From contig CAJNDS010002166.1 in NCBI GenBank assembly GCA_905221605.1, positions 272,501 through 336,500 on the forward strand: a stretch of 64,000 nt of DNA, in the 5' to 3' direction. Origin of the DNA: Symbiodinium natans. Taxonomy: Eukaryota; Sar; Dinophyceae; Suessiales; Symbiodiniaceae. The notes beneath the pieces were generated by a model. It worked only from the letters and a program-made list of their open reading frames with translations, ran no database searches and was not told the origin of the DNA. Both the position numbers and the translations under genes were made by a program. This document shows, one piece after another, positions 23,401 through 34,900 of the stretch (the first letter of the stretch is position 1; each line of letters starts with the position of its first letter).

Positions 23401-24760
23401 TGAACCCTACCTCGGCAGGCAAGGCTTCGGGTCCGTCGATTCTGTTGAACAGGGGTTTAGGGTATCTTTAGTTGGGTTTAAATCCACCCGCATAGCTGGA
23501 CGGACCAAGGAGCAGGCCTAGGACTTGGGGCTGAGGGGCCTTTGCGTGAAGCAGCGGCTTTTGTTTAGCAACTAGGGTTTAGGGTCTAGGGTTTCTAGGG
23601 TTTAGGGCTTAGGGTTTAGGTTTAAGGTTTTCGTGATATTGGGGGCCGATTTTCCGTACAAGGAGCTTGGAAGAGACTTCCACGTGAGGGGAAGCAGATT
23701 TAGGGTCGCGCTTGCCTCCCACCTGGCTGAACTTGCGGGGAAACTCTAAAGCATCCGCAATTGAAAACTAGGCCACACACAAAGCTTTGCACTTTACACT
23801 CCAAAGCCCTGAACCCTAAACTGGGTTCAAAACCCTGTCCACCGTCAAACTCAAGCTGAGTTCTTGGTATGCCCTGAAATTCAGTGCACTATGCAAAGAC
23901 AGCGGCGGGCTTTGGAGTTTTTTTAAAACCCAGAACATCGAGAAATGGATGACGAAATCAGTCTCGAAACTTTTTAAGGACCCGAAACTGTTTTTCCAGC
24001 GATCCCGAAGCTCTTGTAGAAGCAGGTCCGCAACTCTTGTTTTATGGGTATTGCTTAAAATGTAGTTTCTTGGGGGGGGGGGGACTCTCATGCACGGCAC
24101 ATTTGGACCATGTTTTTCTTTGTCGGTCTTCACCTTGGTTTGGTCCAGGCATGAAGGGGGCACAGGGCAGGACCTGTTCTTACACTAGTGCTGAGGAGAG
24201 AGCGGAGGACTACCACCCCTCGGTTGGGTGCCCCACGCCCTCCTTAAGCACCAGCAAGCTCTGCACCCTGACTTCCAGCCTGTCCGCTGCCAGCGACCTA
24301 TCGCCATGGCCCAGGCATGACCCAGCCTTCACCAAAGTCTGCACGGGCTCCAACTCCCGGCTTGCTGTCCTAAACCTGAGTGGGAGCTTACGAATATAAA
24401 GGACCCCTATGACCCTCATATAGTATTCCCTGCAATAAGGACCCCAATACAGTACCCCAATAAAGTACCCCAATAAATAAAGTACCCTACTTTCGGAACC
24501 CCCCAAACGTGACCGTTCGCAGCTTTGGCTTGAGCTGCTGCTGGGCTCTTGCTGCAACCTGGTATCTCAAGACCCTAGACTGTGAGAGCAAGTGTTTTAG
24601 GAGTTTCCAGAGCTAGCATCACCTTCAAGACACCTGTTTGAGAGCAGCCGGTCTGCCCCCCAGATCTACCCTTCGACTCTTCGACCTCACCCAGGCCCCT
24701 TGAGAACGTTCTGCGCGGCGGATGCGGTGGCAAGACCCTCGGGCACACCACGCAGAGGAG
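16840..24760 (-). CDS. Gene(s) Y: uncharacterised minus-strand exon cluster
   Basis: A series of minus-strand open segments with protein-like composition alternates with repeat-bearing gaps. Candidates from 5' to 3' are near 24690-24755 (ends before GTGAGG), 24255-24400, 23645-23760 ([18 protein letters not shown]), 23480-23545, 22840-22900 ([18 protein letters not shown]), 22670-22745, 22404-22620, 22140-22245, 21700-21800, 21545-21600, 21370-21470, 20680-20770 (Cys-rich), 20333-20499 (ends in a stop), 19950-20075, 19755-19850 ([20 protein letters not shown]), 19540-19620, 19345-19475 ([18 protein letters not shown]), 19150-19215 ([19 protein letters not shown]), 17050-17225 and 16840-16925 ([14 protein letters not shown]). 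The stop near 20333 suggests that one gene ends there and that the exons at 16.8-20.1 kb belong to another. I recognise no family. Confidence 0.4.
17393..17500. repeat. (AG)n microsatellite
   Basis: About 108 bp of almost pure AG repeat with a single C interruption, next to a short palindrome (CATCATG..CATGATG) just upstream. Confidence 0.95.
19929..20191. repeat. Direct duplication of a ~60-bp segment
   Basis: Two similar segments at about 19929-19985 and 20127-20191 share GAATGGGCCTGAGCAACTTC followed by a related stretch. On the minus strand both can read ANEVAQAHS in one frame. The pair may reflect a partial exon duplication in gene Y. Confidence 0.55.
20333..20499 (-). CDS. Gene Y terminal exon with membrane segment
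   Basis: The frame opens after a GCAAG acceptor-like site at 20500 and ends at a TGA at 20333-20335. It starts [16 protein letters not shown], then has an acidic patch (SQEEGD) and a hydrophobic stretch ([12 protein letters not shown], then [12 protein letters not shown]) long enough to span a membrane, and ends in MRRS. It is probably the C-terminal exon of a membrane protein. No family is recognised. Confidence 0.5.
20602..20660 (+). repeat. Intronic TTTAGGG array
   Basis: Eight near-perfect TTTAGGG units lie between the gene Y exon candidates at 20333-20499 and 20680-20770. Confidence 0.9.
20793..20873 (+). repeat. Intronic TTTAGGG array, imperfect
   Basis: TTTAGGG units with CTTAGGG and TTTAAGG variants, between the gene Y exon candidates at 20680-20770 and 21370-21470. 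Confidence 0.9.
20943..21368. mobile_element. Inverted-repeat element (family M1) swollen by a CCCCAAAA array
   Basis: The left end CTGGCTGGTTCTTCGTAGG is matched by an inverted right end that differs by one base. Inside the left end come GGGAATGAGGGAATGAGG and an inverted GGGCCCTCATTCCC around 21010. The right arm is interrupted by a ~330-bp CCCCAAAA array. The same end and subterminal motifs recur at 25229-25376 and 41267-41375, which defines a family. There is no internal ORF other than repeat by-products. It lies in a gene Y intron. Confidence 0.8.
21020..21349. repeat. (CCCCAAAA)n array
   Basis: About 40 units of AAAACCCC, very homogeneous, with a few units carrying extra A or C. TTTTGGGG is the telomere unit of spirotrich ciliates such as Oxytricha and Euplotes, not that of dinoflagellates. 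Here it is internal to an inverted-repeat element. The long Gly-Phe-Leu and Pro-Lys-Thr ORFs across it are by-products. Confidence 0.95.
21478..21527 (+). repeat. Intronic TTTAGGG array
   Basis: Seven TTTAGGG units between the gene Y exon candidates at 21370-21470 and 21545-21600. Confidence 0.9.
22045..22130 (-). repeat. Intronic CCCTAAA/CCCTGAA/CCCTATA tract
   Basis: Blocks of CCCTGAA, CCCTAAA and CCCTATA heptamers, each locally repeated, lie immediately 3' (minus-strand sense) of the gene Y exon candidate at 22140-22245. Confidence 0.9.
22140..22245 (-). CDS. Gene Y internal exon
   Basis: An open minus-strand frame reads [19 protein letters not shown] and continues with [11 protein letters not shown]. 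Telomere-like tracts flank it on both sides. It probably forms part of the segment between the two membrane-spanning exons of gene Y. No family is recognised. Confidence 0.45.
22262..22333 (+). repeat. Intronic TTTAGGG array
   Basis: About ten units with TTTAGAG, TTCAGGG and TTGAGGG variants, between the gene Y exon candidates at 22140-22245 and 22404-22620. Confidence 0.9.
22404..22620 (-). CDS. Gene Y exon with membrane segment
   Basis: The frame is open from about 22620. It reads [20 protein letters not shown], then [19 protein letters not shown] and [10 protein letters not shown], a clear transmembrane stretch, followed by a small-residue region ([12 protein letters not shown]). An ATG lies at 22559, but the frame continues upstream and other exon candidates lie further 5', so this Met may be internal. 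The 3' edge may use a GC donor near 22402. Together with the exon at 20333-20499 it suggests a protein with two membrane segments. The family is unknown. Confidence 0.5.
23245..23305 (-). repeat. Intronic CCCTAAA array
   Basis: About eight CCCTAAA units with one CCCTACA, in a gene Y intron. A further short run follows at about 23352-23375. Confidence 0.9.
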
Positions 24761-25228
24761 GGCGAGGAAGGCAGAATCGGCCCCTAAACATCACCTACCG
24801 GGTGCTTGAGGAGGAGGACATGAAGCCCCCATCATACTCCTACATGAATGTTCACCCTGGAGCCCTAAACTCTCCGTTTGACTTGAAGTCTTGTGTTGCC
24901 CCCGTTCCGGATGACTCGTCTGTGGCGTGTCATGTACACAGACTGGAGCCTATAGATCCTCTCCACCTAGAGGGCCCCTGCATCGTTGATGAAGGCTTGG
25001 GGGCATGGGGCCTTGCATGACTTGGGACTGTGGAAACACAGGGGCCGACAGCCTTTTTGCTCAAGGCAACTTCGCAGTATGTGGCGGGAAAAGACTACGT
25101 AAGGGCCATGCCTGCGTCGGGTGTGCAGGGTCTTGGGCTTACTGCCTATTGGAGGCAAGACCTGCTGCGCTCTTCAGAGGCTCCACGCTCTCGGGTGGAG
25201 AGCCAAGACAGGTTCAGGGATTCTGCTG

Positions 25229-25376
25229 GTTGGTTCTTAGTAGGGAATGAGGGAATGAGGTACCCTATATAAGTCCTTAAAGGGTATACATATATATATG
25301 TATATATACATATGTATTTATATATATATATATATGTATGTATACATAGGGCCCTTATTCCTTGACCAAGAACCAG
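25229..25376. mobile_element. Inverted-repeat element (family M1) with AT-repeat loop
   Basis: The left end TGGTTCTTAGTAGGG followed by AATGAGGGAATGAGG is matched in inverse at the right end by CCTTATTCCTTGACCAAGAACCA. The centre (about 25287-25348) is an ATATAC/TATATG microsatellite. The ends are shared with the elements at 20943 and 41267. No ORF is present. Confidence 0.8.
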
Positions 25377-25998
25377 GGCTGCTTGCCATCTGCCTAATTT
25401 GTGGCCTCACACCACACAGGGGTGCAAAGTCGGCAACCGCAGTTCAGGCTTGGGGGTGCCTGTTTTGAGAAGCACGTCCACCGGACCCTTCTCCCGAGAG
25501 CGTGCGCAGGCCATCTGCGTGTAGCTGAGCGAGCGCGTTAGGTGCACGCGAAGTGGTTTGGGTGGCTCACGGAAGTTAGCAGTCTGGAAAGCAGGCTTTT
25601 ACTTAACGAATACTGTCAGAACAGCCGCAGTTGAAGACTGAGGTATAACAAAGGTCCCGGCAGGCCTGTGTGGATCAAATTCACCCACCCCTGCGGTCGC
25701 CAGGTGGGATCCCCTTCCCAATCCATAAGGTCAGACTTGCTTTTTGCCACACGCCTATAGGAGGCTTCAGGCTATGGCTTAGGTTTATGGACTCAAGCCA
25801 GGTTAAGCCGCTCGTGTGGCAAGACCGACCCTGCAAGTGGTGGTTCATGGTTTAAGCACAAGGTTGGTGGCTAATTCATTACGATTCGAGGGCTCATCGG
25901 GTACTCGTCAGAGGAGTGTCATGAAGTGACGCTGTGGCTAGGTGACTCGATGTGGGGAGGCACTTGGGATCCCACCTCGCGCTGTTGAACACGACTAC

Positions 25999-28900
25999 CC
26001 GCCTGCAGTGCAAGCACTGCAAGGAGGACAAGCTGTACGAGCCTGCGTGGCCAAGATCGGAATGCTGTGGGGCTATGGCGTTCGCTTCTGAATGGTTGCA
26101 CTGTGTCTCCGCATGTGTGGGTGTGTCCGCGAACCTCCAAGCCTTGGTATTCACATGCCCGGGCGCTAAACCAGTCGCACCCTCCACATGAACAGAGACC
26201 TAATTGAGGTTCCTAGTCGCTGCAGCCATGACCTACCTTCCCAGAGCAGGACTACGAGGCCAAAGAAAAATCAATGCACTGCTTCCCCCAGCAGCCCCAC
26301 ATGCTCTCCGAACCAGTACGTCCGCGCCGGCACGACAAAATTGGAGGACGATCCCATGAACCAGCCGGGGGCAAAGAGAGTGACAGGTGGCACTTCCAAG
26401 CGGCAGGGGGGGCTGACGGAGTGTCTATGACATGATCTGGAACCGATGGTATTTTCCTCTAAGTTGCTGGTGCCTTTTCGGGCTTCGAGTATTGGCCGAC
26501 TAGAGTACGAGTACGGAGCCTTCATACTGCGGGTACCCAAACAGGAGAGTATGTCTAGTAACAACAAAGGACAGGACACCTGGGGCTTGCAGAATGCCAA
26601 ACATCACTCCCATGTCCCTAGTGTGAGCTCGCCATTCGGCCAGTCACATCGGCCGACCATAAGATCGAATCTTCCGGCTGGGAGGCTGCTCCGAGCCATC
26701 AGGCTCAAAAATCACGGTAACAACTTTAGCATCGTCGTGCTTTACATCGCTGGCCAAGCTTCCATGGAAGTTATGCCACGTTGTTCTGTGCAGCGTCTTG
26801 CGCGATGTTCCGATGCTTTATCACGTTCTAAACTCTATACCCTAAGCCCTGAACCTACATAGGTTGAGGCAGGGCTTCAGGTCCATGTCGCGAAAGATGC
26901 TTCCCCGGAGCCCTGAACTGGCATCATGCACGCTACATACTACAATCCCTATGTGGGGTTTATAAACCACTGCAGAGGTTCACCCAATCCCCAAGACTCG
27001 CACACCTAGAGAGCCGATGGATTCGCAGCAAAGGTTTTTGAAGTTCAGGGATTAAGACCTGTCTAGAGGGGTTTAGTGTTTACGGGCTTCAGTTGCATCA
27101 TCTCTGCCTAGAGCACAACATCCTAGCAGCCATCCCTTGGAGTGGTTGCAGCTACGAGCAGCTGAAGAACCTGGCTCCTTTTGCAACATTCTGCCCCGGG
27201 AGAGGAAGGCAAACGAACAGAAAGGCTGACTATCCGGTCCACTGTCTGGATATGTTGCAAGAAAAATGCTCCTTCAAATAGGTTGTTGAGGGCGGTACCT
27301 ACCTGGGATCCACAGACAGGTCTTTCCTGCCTTCCTGAGGGCAGCAGCATGCAGCAGCAGGCCAACGCACACCCTGCACGCCTGGTGTGGACATCGAACG
27401 TGTCGCACGTCATGCCACGTGTGGAGAGGGAGCAGCGACAGCCCAGGGGATCGGAAGTAGCCTAGTCTACAAGCCCGACACACAAGTCATCTTTTTCCCA
27501 GCAAACAAAATGCCAGATAGATTCAATGGGGAAAAGATGAAAAAAGCTGCTCAAAAAGAGCTATATATTGGGACAATTATTGGGAGGAATGGAGAATATG
27601 AAATGACAGACGACGTCGGCAGACAGAGCAACAAGGGCAAAGACAGAAAGAGAGCGTGAGGGGAGGAGTGGATGAAATTTACATGTGGTGGCTTAGTTGC
27701 CGGGCTACCGCTGCTCTTCAGAGCCAGCCACCTGCTCCGCATAGATCCTGCGGGGGGCGCGGGGGGCTTTTGTGTCTTGGGGACATTTGGGGCTCTTTGG
27801 GGCTTGAGCCAAGTAATTGCGCCTCTGCGGTTTTCGGGGCACTGGGGTTGGTTTTGGTACTTCGCACGATGCCGAAACCCTAGCCCCCAAACCCTGGTGC
27901 TACAGGGAAGCCAAGGCCAAGGACACAGGATCCCGAAAACGAGGGGACCTGCTCACTCAAGCTACAGGACATGGGCTTGTCGCCCGGGTACTGTGGTTGG
28001 CGCGTGGTCTCTGTCACTCAACTTCGCAAGGTCTGATGTTCGATTGGGCGCATGAAGTCTGGGGAAGCTTGCGATCATCACTCTCTCGGACTGCCCCGGC
28101 TCGGTTGCTGGAAAAGGCTTGGGGATTGGCTTCTTGCAATCTTGGGCTTCTCTGCCAAGATGCTGAAGGTCTGGGTGCCGGGTTTGGGCATCGCGGTGGT
28201 CGCTGCAAGTGTGTGCCCCTTTGTCCTGAACACGTCCTCTCTGGACAAGCAAAACCTGGGCGCGCGGAGAGACTCAACTTAAGAACCCTAAACAGCAACC
28301 CAGGTCGGGCCACAACCCCACCAAACCCTAAAACCACCAAAGTTTGCAAGTTCTGGGCAAGCCAGGGTTCGCGGCTCCCGCTGGGCTGCTTCGCCGTCTT
28401 GGGGGGGGGATCCGCTAGATTAAGACTCGCTGACAACGAAGGCCGGCGGCTTGCTCACTCTCCACATATCCGGAGGAACCACACTGGGGAGATGTTCAGT
28501 GCAGTTTAGGGTTTGTGGTTTAGCCAGTCTGAGCTCTTTAGCTCTAACAAATATGGGGAACACTAGCGTTTATTACCCAGAAAAAAGTTATGAACTTTCA
28601 TCACCTCTTTCATAGGCGCCCCCCCCCAAAAGCACTCGACATGTGACCGCTAGTCTTGTGGGCTCTGCGGCCAAGGGGCTCAGCGATGCGAGGTGGTAGC
28701 ATGCTCCTTTCTCCTGCACAGCTTGACCCCAGCTTGTTCCTTGTTCCTGGGACCTTCTTGAGTCCCTATGCAACCAAATCAGGTCCCTGGAGGTAAAGTG
28801 CACAAAGAAGAAGAGTGAGGGTGAGCTCATGTTTTGGCCACATAGGTGCGGTCTTCTGTATCCAGGCAATATTCAACACGTTTGCTGGGCTGTCCTTTCT

Positions 28901-31900
28901 CTGCTGCTGGATAAGGTTTTGTTGAAGTATTCTTCGAATGCCCCAACTCCAGCGCAACACATATCCCGAAGGTCCTGCAAAGCGACCAGGACTCCAAACT
29001 ACATACCTTCCCCCAAACCCTAGGAGCCACTAAACCCGAACCCCCCTCAACTAGTATTTGCTAAAGGAACCGCGAATTTTCTAAAAACAAGTAACAACTC
29101 TTTCACCACCACCCCCTGCCAGAGAAAGCGCTCCAGTCTTCTCGGGGGCTGCGGTCTCACGCACCAGGGCTGCACGTGCCTGCAGACGCAGAAGGAAAAG
29201 CACCGACACGAGACCCAGGCACAGGCGAAGCGAAATGAATCCAGAGGGCCAGAGGACCTCCTGCCACCTAGCAGATCGACTTGTCAACCTATGGGCCGGT
29301 GGTGCGGCTCTCATGCCACGGCGGCGATTTAGGATGGACACGGTTGAAAAACCAAATTCAGGCAGCCATGGGGGAGATCACCGGCAGGCAAGGTAGAAGA
29401 AAAGGACTGAACAAGTTATCTGAACACTCTGAGGTCTATACGCACATCTATGACGTTGGTGTCGCATTCACAGGCACTCTTGCGTTGAAGAAAAGGAAGA
29501 GGCGTTACGACTTCTTGGGCCTGCTGGCTGGACACGGACAGCAGATGATCCGGCATGGGGATGACCGAAACCTCAACTCCACTCAAGCAGCCGGGTGCAG
29601 GAGTTGTGCGGCAGGTTGCAAGATGCGGGACATAGTGAGTAGTTGTCAGGTAGAACTCGAACAACCAGGATAACCACCACTTGCAACTCTATGTTAAGGT
29701 GATGCCTACTTACCTCCTCTTACTACTACCCCCGCCCCACCCCGCGATCCAAGAAGGAAGTCCCAACCCCCAGACTCGCCAGCGTAGGCAGTTCTGCAGT
29801 TCTTGGAGGTTTGCGAAGCTGGGTGTTGCTTTAAGCCCTTTGAAAATTATTTATGAACAGGTTCCTTTAAAAGGGAAAGAAGGGAAATTTAAAAATTATC
29901 CCCAAGCAATACCCAGGAAGTAGTTGTGAGTTGGCATGCAAAGCGATAGCCACGATGGTTGCCCTACTTTGCCCTACTCATAACCCTAGCTGCCAGAACT
30001 ACCCTTGAACTTGAAACCTACAACTTGGGTCAGCCTGAAGCGGTCTTGGAGTCTTCGGGATGTCATGCTTGGGCCCGTGCGTTGCAGGGCGTGTGGCCGA
30101 CAGCCTCCTGCTTGCGAGTTGGCCAAGTCACTCGAAAGCCAATTAATTACCCTGAAATGCATCCTCACGGCCGTCTGCGCTTTGGGTCGAACTGAGAATA
30201 AGCAATCCGCAGACGAAGTCGAAGAAAAATCCCGTCAAAACCCCTCCAAACGTGCCAGGTAAACCTGCGTTGCCGCGGCCAAACGCTCGTGCGACCAGCC
30301 CTGACCACTCAAGCACGGATCACACAGCTTGAGGCTCTACTATATCATGATCATGCGATGTATTCGATGTGGATAGTTCCTGAAAGGGCCATCCTTTATG
30401 AACATCGCCTCCGCCGCACCACACTTTGGCGCCATGGGCCCCACTACTGTCGAGTTGTCTAGTAGCGCTACCTGAAAGACAGCCTCTCGGGTGAAGAGAA
30501 GCAGCTCATCACAGGTGTCGCCGGGCTGAAGACAGGCACGTGCCTAAGGTCTTAAGATTTCTGGCAGCTGAGAGGGAGGGTTGCGTATGTGTGTGGCCCA
30601 GGATGGTGCTAGGACTTAGAACTGCCACGGAATCCAGCATATGGCATAGTATAGCCGTACGCATCTGGCTTCCTAAAGCACTGTGTGCAAGCTGAGGTCT
30701 GATCCTTCTCTGCCCAATACTTCATGCCCTCGAACACATCGGCGCCTGGAAGAAGCATTTGTGACAGGACTGCCCCGGCGCAGCCCCTTCGCCGAAACAA
30801 CACTTGCCGAACTCTCAGGAATCAGGCCCCGTGAAAAAGACACCCCCTATTTAATACTAAAGTTTAAGATGTGAAGGTTTCAGCCTTCTGTGCTATGCAC
30901 AATAGCTGTAGGTCGAAGTGCGTCTACTCTTGGAATCTTGCAACCCCGCAACAGGAACCTCGATGAACAAACCTTCCGCAAGGCAATCTCGAAGCGAAAA
31001 GCCCTCTGGTATTGTCAGCTGTCTTGTCAGCAAGTCTGGTCATGTCGTCCTCGGCCACTTCATCAGGGCGATAAAGCCGCAAGCTGTTGGCGAGCCTTCC
31101 CACAGCAAAGGCTCGTCTTGACGTATCGGCTGTAAGCGACGACACGCATCACAGGGCCAGGCCAACATACTCGTCCTTGCCGGCGGCTGCGTCACCCTTA
31201 TACGTGTTGCATGTTCTACAGCCCGGCGGCATTGATGGGTGCACCAACGCCGACACCCATGCGGGACAACTCGATGCCCACTGTGATGCGTTGGGCTCAC
31301 GCACACCCACCAAAAGGTCGAGAATGCAGTGGAGAACCACAGTCTCCCAGACCTCCTGAGGAAGACCACTGACATCTGGCTCCATGATCGTCAGGCGGAG
31401 TCATCGTAGGCCGCCTGCAAAAACCATGGCAACACAAGAGACCTGCGCGCGGCGTGCGCAGACCGCCGCCACATGCCTATCCACACTTGCCATGCCCGAA
31501 GGCCTTTTCGCTGGACTGCATCAGCAAGGCCAAGGCAAAACCAAAGCCAAAAACCGTTCAACCCCGTGGCACGCGAGCTCCTTCAAGCACCACGGGACGC
31601 CACTCTTCCCCCTCCAATACCTCGGCCTCCCTGAGTCGAAACTCCCAGCGGGCATCATGGGCATCTCTTACGGCGTGCCCTTGGCAAAGCCGATTGATCT
31701 TGAAAGGGCTCAGCCCTGTGTGCATGCTGGCGGCTTGCAACGTCCCGAAGTCTAGCCAAGGCCCAGGTTCAGCAGATGCTGTCATGCGTGCTTGCACTGG
31801 TTTCGAGCCGCCACCTGTTGCCACACGGCCTTGGCGAAAGCTGTGAATTGCATTCTGAGATTGGGTCATGTATTCCAGATTCTGTACATGGTTGTTTGCT

Positions 31901-34900
31901 CGGTCGGAGTCTCTGTGGTTGACGACGAGATCGGGCGAGTCAGGGTGGCCAAGAAATGTTGCGGCAACTAAGCGATGCACCAACATTTGCTTCCCACCTT
32001 TCTTCACCACACGGTAACCATGACACGTAACACTTCCACAAGTAGTATAGCCGCAGGAATACCTCCGCGATTTCGACCAAATCCTTCCATAGTTGCTCAC
32101 CATAAGATCAGGGATCGGGCATGTGCCACCTGGAAGGAAGGCAGGCTTCCACATTTCGCCCGCCTGCAGCTCTTGGCTTGCCCAGCGGATCTCACGAGTT
32201 ACGCCGTTTCCACAAGCTTGTTCACTTTTTCCTGAGCAGCAGCGTGACAGAGAGCTCTGTGACACACCCAATGTCAATGCAGCTTCTGCTTGCGTGGAAG
32301 CCCTAAACCATTCGTTTTCCCCGAGACGTCTCCATGCAACTGCATTACCTTGTCTCGTCATAGAGGTCCTGCAGTTCAACTTGCTATGGCGAATGTTCTC
32401 TGCAGGTGATACATACTCCAAATTGGCGAGGCGGTTGTTGCGACGGTCTCTGTCAATGTGGTTAACCTGCCACCTCTCAGCACTCGAAGGACCAATGAAT
32501 GTTGTGGCCACGAGTCGATGTACGAAGTAATGTTCCCCACGAATGTTGACACCAGCATAACCGCCACTTCTTGGGGACCCGAGGCTTACGCGGCCCCTGG
32601 AGTCGCGTACTCGGCCATGCGAGCTCACCCACCAAAAATGCGAACCCCAGCGCAACTGCAGGAACCGGAAGCTTCGCAATACATTCCATGACTGCTTGCA
32701 CCAGATCACACCAAAGAGGCTCATGCGTGCAACATTCGCATGGACCTGGGAGTGCTTAGAGCAGCAGGCTGGCCCTTGCACCGTGGCGTAGTTAACTCAT
32801 GTCCCTTCATGCCCTACGGCTCACGCGCCTTACTCTATGAACAGCTGTAACAATTCATCTCCCAGCCTTCCTGGCACTACTTATCCACCAGCATCTCTAC
32901 AAGCTCCAAAGCGGAAAGCAGACCCTCACCTGGAATCAGAAATCCAAGGCTGGGTGGGCCTACAGCCCAGGTCAGTGTGCCGCGGCCGGGGCCGCCCAGG
33001 AGCGCCCTCAGCCTTGGAGCATCCGTAAGGCTCTGCTCCTCCTTGCCCCGGCCATGAGGGACCCTAATCACCCTTACCAGTTCTAGAAGCTGATAAGGAA
33101 GTGTAAGCACCCCGTAGCATTTCATGGGGCTTAGGGCGATGCAAAAAGTGCATCAAGAAAAAAAAGCAAATGGTGGCAAATCGGAGCAAGCATCTGCAGC
33201 TCAGCTTGGGCCAGCGCACTCGGAAGAGTTCTACCTCAGCTTTGTCAGGCCAGCGGTCAGGACAACACAAGGCTCGAGCGATCTCAAATGAAGCAGCTCC
33301 TGAATCCAACAGAAACTGCGAAAGTGTTCATCCACCCTCTCACTCACCCTACAGCAACTAGATTAGCCCGAAACCGTGCACGGGCTAGTCCAGAGGTCAC
33401 CTGTTCCACTAAGGCCCAGGCTGAGGTCCCGAGCTCCGGTCCCAGGTCGCGGCGCAGGCAGCCGACGCCTACTCGGAGGGAATTACTTGGATTGCGGGGG
33501 TTCCAGGATGACTAGGCGTTCCGATTTGGGGATGTCTTTTTGTTTGCCTGATGTTTGGCATTTATAGGAACAGGTTGCGGGGCGTGGGGTCTGTTTTCAG
33601 AAGTGTTTCTGGGATTCAGGGTCAGGCGATCCGGGGCTGCCCGAGCCTGCCCGCCCGTGCAGCGGTGACTCCTCCGTGAGCAGCTCGCACATCTCAATGC
33701 GCGCCTTCGGCAGAAACTTTTCTCTGCAGCCAGGAAGCCGGTCAACATTCGGGCCGGCCCCAGGCAGGGCCAACTGAAGCTAGACAAACACATGCCCCAT
33801 CTGCCTCCATGGTCTCGTTCTGCCATCCTTGGCATAACCCGAGGCGACAGCGGATTGATGAGGTATGCCATACTTCAGCTGCACCCTTGTTGTATCTGGG
33901 CTGCTGGGGGCACCTTCTTGTTTTTTGCATCTGGCCTGCTGCGACTCTGCCAGGGGGCACCTAAACGCAATTATCCTTTACCTCCAGACGTGGAGGGCTC
34001 TGGCCACCTTTCGTAAGTCCTTGGAGGCTGGGAAAGTCACAACAAAATCTGACCTGTCACCTTGCATGCTCGTGGTCCTACGACCTTACGACCACAGGGC
34101 ATTTCTCTGTCGGACGGGACTGGGGCTTCAGCGTCAAAAGCGCACATCCATCACCAGTCACAGCCGATGCCGTTCGAGCACGCTCAAGAACAGCAGGACA
34201 GACTTTTCGCCACTCTTCACCCGGGAGCGGCTCTTCATGGACAAACCGAAACTCCCAGTCTTTGCATCGCGTCTTTCGGCCGTGGCAAATATTGGACACG
34301 CTTGCACTGGAAACACCTGCGTGCAAAGCCGCTGCTTGCACGGACTCGAAGTCAAGCCATGGCCCCTCGAAACTCAACCTGCGACCCTGCACAGTTTTGC
34401 ACTGTCCAGGTTGGCGATGCGGAAGCGCCCTCCGCAAATACGAATGCCTCATGTTCTCAGAATGCGTGACGTACTCTAAGTTCTCCACGTGGTTGTTTCC
34501 AGGGTCACCGTCCTTGTGATTGACCTCCAGACTTGAATCCGGCTCCTCAAGGAAACTCGCCGCGACTATGCGGTGGATCAACAAATCTTGGCTTCGTGCT
34601 TTACACTTAAAATACCCAGCGCCATGTCTGCTACCCTGCGAGATTTGACCTCGGCGACTGCTCCACACCCGTCCACAGCTGCTCACCATCCAGCCGGGTA
34701 TGAGATCCCGTGTGTTCGGATGTTTGGCATCTCGCCATTGTTCTCCAACGGCAGAGATAGGCCGTTGCTTATGAGGTAAATCTACCCATCTGACTTCATG
34801 ACGTGTGCCACGACTAGTTTCAATGCTTGTGCTTACGCCACTGCAACATTGGGAAACTGCCAAAGCAGAGACGCCTAGCTGGCTGGCGGCCTGCGCTTGC

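Noticed and set aside
24700-25020. Plus-strand ORF of 106 codons with natural composition
   Set aside because: The minus strand holds better exon candidates in the same place ([16 protein letters not shown] before GTGAGG; MTRHRRVIRNGG), in line with the strand of neighbouring exons.
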